DNA from: DATFNV01 sp035266225
GTDB lineage: Bacteria; Planctomycetota; Planctomycetia; Gemmatales; Gemmataceae
Length of the DNA stretch: 5,826 bases
NCBI GenBank assembly: GCA_035266225.1
Contig: DATFNV010000317.1
Location: 1-5,826 of the forward strand
Direction: 5' to 3'
A model generated the notes under the pieces. The model made no database searches. It was not told where the DNA came from and saw only the letters and a list, made by a program, of their open reading frames with translations. Positions 1-4,925 of the stretch are shown piece after piece. The stretch's first letter is position 1; every line of letters starts with the position of its first letter. Both the position numbers and the translations under genes were made by a program.

Positions 1-28
1 TCAACCGGACTTCGGCCATCCAAATAAT

Positions 29-75
29 CCGCTAGCGAGCCGCCGGGCCATCTCGGCGGTGCGGAGCCGTTTTTT
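29..75 (+). terminator. weak terminator-like hairpin with T6 run, upstream of argS
   Basis: CCGCCG at 40-45 can pair with CGGCGG at 54-59 across an 8-base loop. CCGC at 29-32 can extend the stem with GCGG at 61-64, with unpaired bases on the left side. A run of six T follows at 70-75. The T run is several bases beyond the stem, so this is not a textbook intrinsic terminator. A frame ending in TAA at 25-27 could be the tail of an upstream + strand gene, but too little of it is visible to say. GC-rich DNA forms such stems often by chance. Confidence 0.2.
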
Positions 76-94
76 CTCCCCGCGACCCGGGGGC

Positions 95-101
95 GGACGG
101 A
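95..101 (+). promoter_or_regulatory. probable ribosome binding site of argS
   Basis: GGACGGA resembles the GGAGG core with one mismatch and ends 5 bases before the ATG at 107. It favours that ATG over the in-frame GTG at 59, which would add 16 residues (rich in Arg, Pro and Gly) with no family counterpart. Confidence 0.35.
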
Positions 102-106
102 ACCCC

Positions 107-1873
107 ATGAACCTTGTCAAGCGGTTACAGAACACCGTTTCCGCCGCGCTGTCCGGCCTGGTCGATGACCCGGCCCCGTATGCCGCGATGGTCAAGCCGG
201 TCGGCGACCCGCGCCACGGCGACTACCAGGCCAACTGCGCCATGTCGCTGGCCAAGGTGCTCCAGCGCAAGCCGCCGGAGGTGGCGCGCGAAATCGCCGG
301 CCGCCTCGACCTCGGCGACTGGCTGCAACTGCCGGAGGTCGCCGGGCCGGGGTTCATCAACATCCGCCTGCGCGACGACTGGCTGGCGCGGCAACTGCGA
401 GCCGTCGCGTCCGACGAGCGCCTCGGCATCGAGCGGGCGGACCCCGCGCGGACCTACGTCGTCGATTACAGCTCGCCCAACGTCGCCAAGCCGATGCACG
501 TCGGCCACCTGCGGAGCACGATCATCGGCGACGCCCTGGCGCGGTTGCTGCGCTTCCTCGGACACAGGGTCATCACCGACAATCACCTGGGGGACTGGGG
601 CACGCAGTTCGGCATCCTGCTCTACGGTTACAAGCACTTCGTAAACAAGGAAGCGTTCGAGGCGGACCCGGTAAGCGAGTTGGCCCGGCTGTACGTCCAC
701 GTGCGCGGCCTGATGCGGGGCGAGGACGAGGAGAACGCGGTCGATCCCATCGCGGAGGCGTGCCGGCAGGAGACCGCGAAGTTGCACGTCGGCGACCGGG
801 AAAACGTGGGACTTTGGCGGACCTTCATGCCGTGGTGCCTCGACGAGATCGATCGCATCTACAAGCGCCTGGACGTGCATTTCGACCACACGCTCGGGGA
901 GAGCTACTACAACCCGATGCTGCCGGACGTGGTGCGCGACCTGGAGGCCAAGGGGGTCGCCCAGCCGAGCGAGGGGGCCGTCGTCATCTTCTTCAAGGAG
1001 GGTGAGCCGCCGGCGCTGGTCCGGAAGCGGGACGGTGCCTTCACTTATACGACAACAGACCTCGCGACCATACGCTACCGCGCGCAGCAGTGGCGGCCCG
1101 ACGCGATCCTGTACGCGGTCGATGCACGGCAAGCGCTGCACTTCCAGCACCTTTTCGACGCCGCACGGCGCTGGGGGTACGGGGCCGTCGAGTTGCAGCA
1201 CATCTCGTTTGGCTCCGTCTTGGGTCGAGACCGGCGGCCGTTCGCCGCCCGGGCCGGGGGCGCTCCGGAGTTGAGCGAACTGCTCGATGAGGCCGTCCGG
1301 CGTGCGGAACAGGTCTACCGGGTCAACCGCAGCGCCGCCCTTGAGCGGGGCGATGACTCGCCGGAGTTGCCGCCGGAGGAGTTGTGCCGTGTGGCTGAAG
1401 CCGTGGGAGTGGGGGCCGTCAAGTACGCCGACCTCTCCCAGAACCGAACCAGCGATTACGTCTTCGACTGGGACAAAATGATGGCGATGGACGGCAACAC
1501 GGCGACGTACATGCAGTACGCCTACGCCCGCGTCCACGGCATCTTCCGCAAGGGCAACGTCTCGCCGGAAGGTCTGCGCGCCAACCCGCCTGCGCTGTCG
1601 CTGGAGTCGCCGTTCGAGCGGGCGCTGGCCGTGCAACTGCTGCGGCTGAACGAGTCGCTCGACGCCGCAGCCGCGGACTACGTCCCCAACGCCATCACCG
1701 CTTACCTGTGGGACCTGGCGAAGAGTTACAGCGGCTTCTTCCAGAATTGCCCGGTGCTCAAGGCCGACTCGGAGGCGCTGCGCAGTAGCCGCTTGCTGCT
1801 GTGCGACCTCACTGGGCGTACCATTCAACGGTGCCTCGACCTGCTCGGAATCCGCGCGATGGAGCGCATTTGA
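107..1873 (+). CDS. argS: arginyl-tRNA synthetase, complete
   Basis: This is a class I aminoacyl-tRNA synthetase that charges tRNA-Arg with arginine using ATP in the cytoplasm. From the ATG at 107 it has 588 residues, normal for the family. The N-terminal tRNA-binding domain (about 1-100) carries the GDYQAN signature. The Rossmann catalytic domain holds the HIGH motif as HVGH at 131-134, preceded by PNVAK (Lys128), and then the typical DNHLGDWGTQFG. A DARQALHFQ stretch and GSVLGRDRRPF follow. The KMSK position is degenerate, PFAARAGG at 378-385, where relatives often have PFKTRSGG. The C-terminal DALR anticodon-binding domain (about 465-588) includes GFFQNCPVL and ends in the expected LLGIRAMERI. 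In the ArgRS family a lysine just before HIGH is reported to compensate for the missing KMSK lysine, and Lys128 is in that place, so the enzyme is probably active. The start at 107 is preferred over GTG 59. A hairpin repeat begins right after the stop codon. Confidence 0.96.
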   Translation: MNLVKRLQNTVSAALSGLVDDPAPYAAMVKPVGDPRHGDYQANCAMSLAKVLQRKPPEVAREIAGRLDLGDWLQLPEVAGPGFINIRLRDDWLARQLRAVASDERLGIERADPARTYVVDYSSPNVAKPMHVGHLRSTIIGDALARLLRFLGHRVITDNHLGDWGTQFGILLYGYKHFVNKEAFEADPVSELARLYVHVRGLMRGEDEENAVDPIAEACRQETAKLHVGDRENVGLWRTFMPWCLDEIDRIYKRLDVHFDHTLGESYYNPMLPDVVRDLEAKGVAQPSEGAVVIFFKEGEPPALVRKRDGAFTYTTTDLATIRYRAQQWRPDAILYAVDARQALHFQHLFDAARRWGYGAVELQHISFGSVLGRDRRPFAARAGGAPELSELLDEAVRRAEQVYRVNRSAALERGDDSPELPPEELCRVAEAVGVGAVKYADLSQNRTSDYVFDWDKMMAMDGNTATYMQYAYARVHGIFRKGNVSPEGLRANPPALSLESPFERALAVQLLRLNESLDAAAADYVPNAITAYLWDLAKSYSGFFQNCPVLKADSEALRSSRLLLCDLTGRTIQRCLDLLGIRAMERI

Positions 1874-1933
1874 GCCGCTTGCGGCTTAGCGTTCGCTTCA
1901 CCCCCGTGAAGCGAACGCTAAGCCGCAAGCGGC
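1874..1933. repeat. REP-like perfect inverted repeat, 28-bp arms, copy 1
   Basis: The left arm at 1874-1901 is exactly complementary to the right arm at 1906-1933, with a CCCC loop between. The arm is modular: GCCGC-TT-GCGGC, then TT, then AGCG-TT-CGCT, then TCAC. Each arm therefore contains two small palindromes of its own. The element starts at the base after the argS stop codon. No U-tract follows on either strand (GGCAAAACTT on +), so it is not a standard intrinsic terminator, though a stem this stable could pause polymerase or protect the argS mRNA 3' end. The outer 17 bp of each arm recur at 4870-4909, which marks it as a dispersed repeat. The repeat is certain; its role is inferred. 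Confidence 0.93.
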
Positions 1934-1958
1934 GGCAAAACTTGGTTAGAGTAGCCCC

Positions 1959-2324
1959 ATGACCCAACCCGCCACCCCTCCGCAGACCGCCCCGGCGCCC
2001 ATGAAGCGCCGCCCCGTCCTCCGTTTCCTCCGCGAGCGCAGGCAGAGCTGGCGGGCGCGCCATCAGCTCCCGTTCAACTTCGCCATCCATCTCATCGGCA
2101 TCCCTCTCGCCCTCGCCGGCCTCGTCGCCCTGTTCGTTATCCCCTGGTACTGGGGCATCGGCGGTCTGGTCGTCGGCTACCTCTTGCAATACGTCGGCCA
2201 CCGCGCCGAGGGGAACGACGTCGGCGAGTGGGCAGCCGTCAAGCGCCTCCTTGGGCTGCCCTACGTCGGCATCTCGCCGCGCTGGCAACAGAGCGAAGCC
2301 GCCGCTGGACCCGACCGCACTTAA
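1959..2324 (+). CDS. small membrane protein resembling the Mpo1-like (DUF962) family
   Basis: The protein has 121 residues. An N-terminal Pro/Ala-rich stretch (1-14) leads into a basic segment (KRRPVLRFLRERR, 16-28). Two hydrophobic helices follow, about 42-62 and 64-80, and then a polar C-terminus. The pattern H35-x4-N40-x3-H44 before helix 1, IHLIGIPLALAGL within it, and GYLLQYVGHRAEGN (73-86, with His81 and Glu84) after helix 2 fits Mpo1-like proteins. In yeast, Mpo1 is an iron-dependent ER dioxygenase in alpha-oxidation of 2-hydroxy fatty acids, and its conserved histidines are the proposed metal ligands. The role of bacterial members is not established, so a lipid oxidation role in the cytoplasmic membrane is inference. 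The start at ATG 1959 has no clear Shine-Dalgarno sequence. ATG 2001 (residue 15) is an alternative that drops only the Pro-rich leader and keeps all motif residues. The gene lies 85 bases after argS, with the hairpin repeat between them. Confidence 0.65.
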   Translation: MTQPATPPQTAPAPMKRRPVLRFLRERRQSWRARHQLPFNFAIHLIGIPLALAGLVALFVIPWYWGIGGLVVGYLLQYVGHRAEGNDVGEWAAVKRLLGLPYVGISPRWQQSEAAAGPDRT

Positions 2325-2332
2325 ACGAATCC

Positions 2333-2399
2333 TTGCCGGGTCGCCTTGATTTTGCCGGCCCACCTCGCTACGTCCCTTCTCTTCGACACGACCGGCAAA
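2333..2399. repeat. TTGCCGG direct and inverted repeats, possible operator
   Basis: TTGCCGG occurs at 2333-2339 and again at 2352-2358, 19 bases apart. The reverse complement CCGGCAAA at 2392-2399 matches TTTGCCGG at 2351-2358 over 8 bases. Repeated short sites near a gene start can be regulator binding sites, but 7- to 8-base GC-rich matches are also common by chance here. Confidence 0.2.
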
Positions 2400-2562
2400 G
2401 TCTTCTGAATTCCCGCGACGGGCCTGCCGATCTTAGAGCGTAGCAACTCCGAGAGAGCGCTCACCGGGATCGCGCGGGGGTACGGGCGTCACCGGGGGCA
2501 GCGACGGCTCGTTCCGAGAGGGGCCGTGTCGGTCCTGCGGGGCCGCGTCGGTTTGTTCCAAC

Positions 2563-2570
2563 GGGGTGAT
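2563..2570 (+). promoter_or_regulatory. ribosome binding site that decides the TolC-like gene start
   Basis: GGGGTGAT matches 7 of 8 bases of the extended Shine-Dalgarno GAGGTGAT. It overlaps the GTG at 2566 and the ATG at 2569, so neither is likely to be the start. The ATG at 2575 lies 8 bases after the GGGG core, the usual distance. Confidence 0.5.
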
Positions 2571-2574
2571 GAAT

Positions 2575-4845
2575 ATGCGCTGGAAAAAGTTCGTCGCGGG
2601 GCTGGCGCTAAGCCTGACGGCGGTCACCGGGTGCAAGCAGCCGGTCTTTATGACCGAGCCCGATTACAAGAACACCCTCTCGGCTGCACAGCTGCCCACG
2701 GACCTCGAGGAGAAACCGGAGCACGGCTCGCTGAAGCCGGACCTGACCGGCAGGCTCACCCACAAGCCGTCCGACATCTTCGACCCCGACCGGCCGCCGC
2801 GCTTCCTGACTCTCGCGGAGGCGTTTGCCGAGGCACTGGACCACGGCACCATCGGCAGCGACCAGTCGCCCGGCGTGAGCCTTGACACCCCCACCGTCTT
2901 TGGGGGCCTCGGCTCCGCGACCTACGGGCCGTTCAGTCACGACAGCATCCGCGTGTCGATGCTCGACCCCGCCATCGTCGCGGCCTCTGTCGATTCGGCG
3001 CTGTCGAAGTTCGACACTCACTGGGTCAGCAGCATGAACTGGAACACGACCGACCGGCCGGTCGGCACGTCCCTGGACGCGTTCCAGGCGGCGGGAACCA
3101 CCAACGTCATCCGGACGCAGGCGGCGGAGCTGACCAGCAGCCTGATCAAGCCGCTGCCGACCGGCGGCGTCGCCGCCATCACTTTCGACAACCAGTACCA
3201 GTTTACCAACCTGCCCGCCCGCGTGAACCCGTCCTACACGCCGTCGGTGCAGTTCCAGTTCGAGCAGCCGCTGCTGCAGGGCTTCGGCGTCGATATCAAC
3301 CAGATCCGCACCGACCACCCGGGTAGCATCTTGACGGGCACCGCGTTCAATACGACGCCGCTCAACGCCCAGGGAGAAGGCATCGTGCTGAGGCGCGTCC
3401 GCTTCGACCAGCTGCGGGCGAACCTCGAATTCAACGTGCAGACCATGCTGCTGAACGTCGAGGTCGCCTACTGGAACCTGTTCGCCGCTTACGGCCAGCT
3501 CTACGCCCAGGAGATCGGCGTGCGGAAGAACCTGGAAATCTGGAAGCTGACCAAGGAGCGCGTGGATGCCGGCGTCAAGAACTTCACGCCGGCCGACCTG
3601 TACGACGCCCAGGGCAAGTATGAGACCTCGCGCAGCCAGTGGGTGGCCGCCCTCGGCTCGGTGCTGGAAGCGGAGCGCAACCTGCGCGGCCTGATGGGCC
3701 TCAAGCCGGACGACTGCACCCGCCTGGTGCCCTCCGACCAGCCCACCCTGGCCCCCTTCTGCCCGGACTGGGAGATGGCCGAACAGGAGGCGCTGGTGCT
3801 GGCCCCCGAATTGGTGATCGATCGCGAGCAGATCAAGGTCAACCAGTTCAAATTGACCGACCTCAAGAATCGCCTGTTGCCGGACCTGCGCTTCACCTCG
3901 ACGTATAACGTCAACGGCATCGGCACACGCCTGGACGGCCCGGACCCCAACCAGAACGCCCTGCGCGACCTGGCGTCGGACCGCTTCAACAGCTGGACCC
4001 TTGGCCTGCGGGCCGACATCCCGATCGGTTACCGCGACGCCAACGCCGGCCTGCGGGCGGGCCGGCTGCAGCTCGCCCAGGCGTACTGGGCGCTGCGGAC
4101 CGACGAGGACAAGAGGTTGCGTTACCTGGCCCAGCAGTTCCGCCACCTCAAGGAGTTCCAGCAGCAGATCCAGATCAACCTGTCGGCGGCCGAGGCATAC
4201 AACAACGAATTGAACGTGCGCATCCAGCGCGTCCGCGGCGGCACCGACACGCCGGACGTCACCCTGCTGGCGGTCCAATTCGGTACGCAAGCGCTGGTGC
4301 AGTACTACCAGTTCGTCGGGCAGTACAACGGGGCACTGGCGAACTTCGAGTTCGCCAAGGGCACGCTGATGCATCGCGACAACGTCATGATCGCCGAAGG
4401 TCCGCTGCCCCAATGCACTCAGGTGCGGGCGACCGAGCACGAGGAGGAGAGGGCCAAGGGCCTGATCCTCCGCGAGCGGGCCGACCCGACCCACTGCGCC
4501 GCGCCGGGCGCCGAGGCGGAGGCGACCCCGCCGCTCAAGCCCGATCCGTTGTCGCTGACCGACTGGGTGAAGACACGGCCGGCGATGCCGCCGGCGATGC
4601 CGCCGGAGTTCAACGACCCGCTGCCGCCCGTGACCGCCCCGCGGACGTTCGACCCGACCGGCTCCGGCATGGGTGGGCCGAGCCCCTCGCCGACGAGCGG
4701 CGTGCTGGCCCCGGTGCCGACGAGCAGCGTGCCGGCGCCGATGCCGACGAGCACGAGCAGCTTCGGTGTGATTCGGCCGCTGAACTTCCCCGAGGACCGC
4801 AAGGTGCCGGGGGCGCCGCCGGCGCTGGGCAACGGCACGCCGTAA
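2575..4845 (+). CDS. TolC-like outer-membrane efflux lipoprotein with long Pro-rich tail
   Basis: This is an outer-membrane channel of the OEP/TolC family, expected to form a trimer that connects an inner-membrane pump and adaptor to the exterior. From ATG 2575 it has 756 residues, against about 450-500 for typical members. Residues 1-19 are a signal peptide (MRWKK, hydrophobic core) ending in lipobox AVTG-C20, so it is probably lipidated, as in OprM/NodT-type proteins. LTLAEAFAEALDHG (78-91) is the usual first-helix motif. Repeat 1 has the strand-end motif PLLQGFG (232-238), an unusual insertion (about 244-272), and long helices containing VAYWNLFAAYGQLYA and RNLRGLMGL (ending at 376). Repeat 2 runs from about 403, with LLPDLRF (434-440) and DIPIGYRDANAGL (481-493), to about 605. 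The rest is a low-complexity tail. Cys381 and Cys396 flank the linker between repeats and could form a disulfide. No adaptor or pump gene is next to it, so the substrate is unknown. The 2566 and 2569 starts are less likely. Confidence 0.9.
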   Translation: MRWKKFVAGLALSLTAVTGCKQPVFMTEPDYKNTLSAAQLPTDLEEKPEHGSLKPDLTGRLTHKPSDIFDPDRPPRFLTLAEAFAEALDHGTIGSDQSPGVSLDTPTVFGGLGSATYGPFSHDSIRVSMLDPAIVAASVDSALSKFDTHWVSSMNWNTTDRPVGTSLDAFQAAGTTNVIRTQAAELTSSLIKPLPTGGVAAITFDNQYQFTNLPARVNPSYTPSVQFQFEQPLLQGFGVDINQIRTDHPGSILTGTAFNTTPLNAQGEGIVLRRVRFDQLRANLEFNVQTMLLNVEVAYWNLFAAYGQLYAQEIGVRKNLEIWKLTKERVDAGVKNFTPADLYDAQGKYETSRSQWVAALGSVLEAERNLRGLMGLKPDDCTRLVPSDQPTLAPFCPDWEMAEQEALVLAPELVIDREQIKVNQFKLTDLKNRLLPDLRFTSTYNVNGIGTRLDGPDPNQNALRDLASDRFNSWTLGLRADIPIGYRDANAGLRAGRLQLAQAYWALRTDEDKRLRYLAQQFRHLKEFQQQIQINLSAAEAYNNELNVRIQRVRGGTDTPDVTLLAVQFGTQALVQYYQFVGQYNGALANFEFAKGTLMHRDNVMIAEGPLPQCTQVRATEHEEERAKGLILRERADPTHCAAPGAEAEATPPLKPDPLSLTDWVKTRPAMPPAMPPEFNDPLPPVTAPRTFDPTGSGMGGPSPSPTSGVLAPVPTSSVPAPMPTSTSSFGVIRPLNFPEDRKVPGAPPALGNGTP
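4579..4606 (+). repeat. 12-bp tandem repeat in the TolC-like tail
   Basis: CCGGCGATGCCG is present twice in perfect tandem (4579-4590 and 4591-4602), followed by a 4-base partial third copy. In frame it encodes Pro-Ala-Met-Pro twice. Further on (about 4686-4764) the looser unit CCGACGAGC recurs, encoding PTS-type repeats (SPTSG, VPTSS, MPTST). Such repeats can change copy number by slippage without shifting the frame. Confidence 0.8.
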
Positions 4846-4869
4846 GTCCCGCGAAAGGATGACTTCCGG

Positions 4870-4909
4870 GCCGCTTGCGGCTTAGCACGAACGCTAAGCC
4901 GCAAGCGGC
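4870..4909. repeat. REP-like inverted repeat, 17-bp arms, copy 2
   Basis: The arm at 4870-4886 is exactly complementary to 4893-4909 around the loop ACGAAC. The arm sequence (GCCGC-TT-GCGGC, TT, AGC) is the same as the outer 17 bases of the repeat at 1874-1933. The loop plus right arm also keeps CGAAC from the inner right arm of that copy, so this copy looks like one that lost about 22 central bases. It lies 24 bases after the TolC-like stop codon and 16 bases before the ATP-grasp start. No U-tract follows (GTTTCGTTGA). It may act as a boundary or mRNA 3' end element; that role is inferred. Confidence 0.92.
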
Positions 4910-4925
4910 GTTTCGTTGATCTCCA

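Larger units (their letters stand above)
2325..2574. other. intergenic region before the TolC-like gene
   Basis: No convincing gene lies in these 250 bases; the reading frames crossing it lack family features. The first part (about 2325-2450) is less GC-rich than the surrounding coding DNA, which is a likely place for a promoter. The best sigma70-like match is weak: TTGATT at 2346-2351, a 17-base spacer, then TACGTC at 2369-2374. The second half is very G-rich. I see no riboswitch, tRNA or U-tract terminator. The promoter match is a guess. Confidence 0.35.

Noticed and set aside
1..195. 64-codon minus-strand frame at the window start
   Set aside because: It overlaps the argS start, has no family signature, and most of it is antisense to the conserved ArgS N-terminus.
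125..1828. 567-codon open frame on the minus strand opposite argS
   Set aside because: It is an antisense shadow of a GC-rich gene. Its product is Arg/Val/Gln-rich with no recognisable motif, while the + strand encodes a full ArgS with all family motifs.
1947..1952. TAGAGT as a -10 box for leaderless transcription of the Mpo1-like gene
   Set aside because: The position fits, but there is no -35 match 17 bases upstream, where the repeat arm lies. One six-base match is not enough.
1809..2363. 184-codon minus-strand frame running through the hairpin repeat
   Set aside because: It crosses the repeat and two + strand genes and has no family resemblance. The Mpo1-like reading on the other strand explains the region better.
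2433..2636. 67-codon minus-strand frame divergent from the TolC-like gene
   Set aside because: It overlaps the ribosome binding site and signal peptide of the TolC-like gene, and its product is Pro-rich with no recognisable features.
2608..4494. 628-codon open frame on the minus strand opposite the TolC-like gene
   Set aside because: Same cause: third-position G/C bias removes stops on the opposite strand. The product has low-complexity composition and no domain.
4859..4885. Short + strand frame (8 codons) after AAAGGA, ending in the second repeat
   Set aside because: The AAAGGA touches the ATG directly, with no spacing, and the stop codon lies inside a dispersed repeat; probably chance rather than a leader peptide.
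1874..4909. The two hairpin repeats as ends of a mobile element carrying the Mpo1-like and TolC-like genes
   Set aside because: The copies are themselves complete palindromes, no transposase or target-site duplication is visible, and base composition inside matches the outside. A dispersed repeat family explains them more simply.
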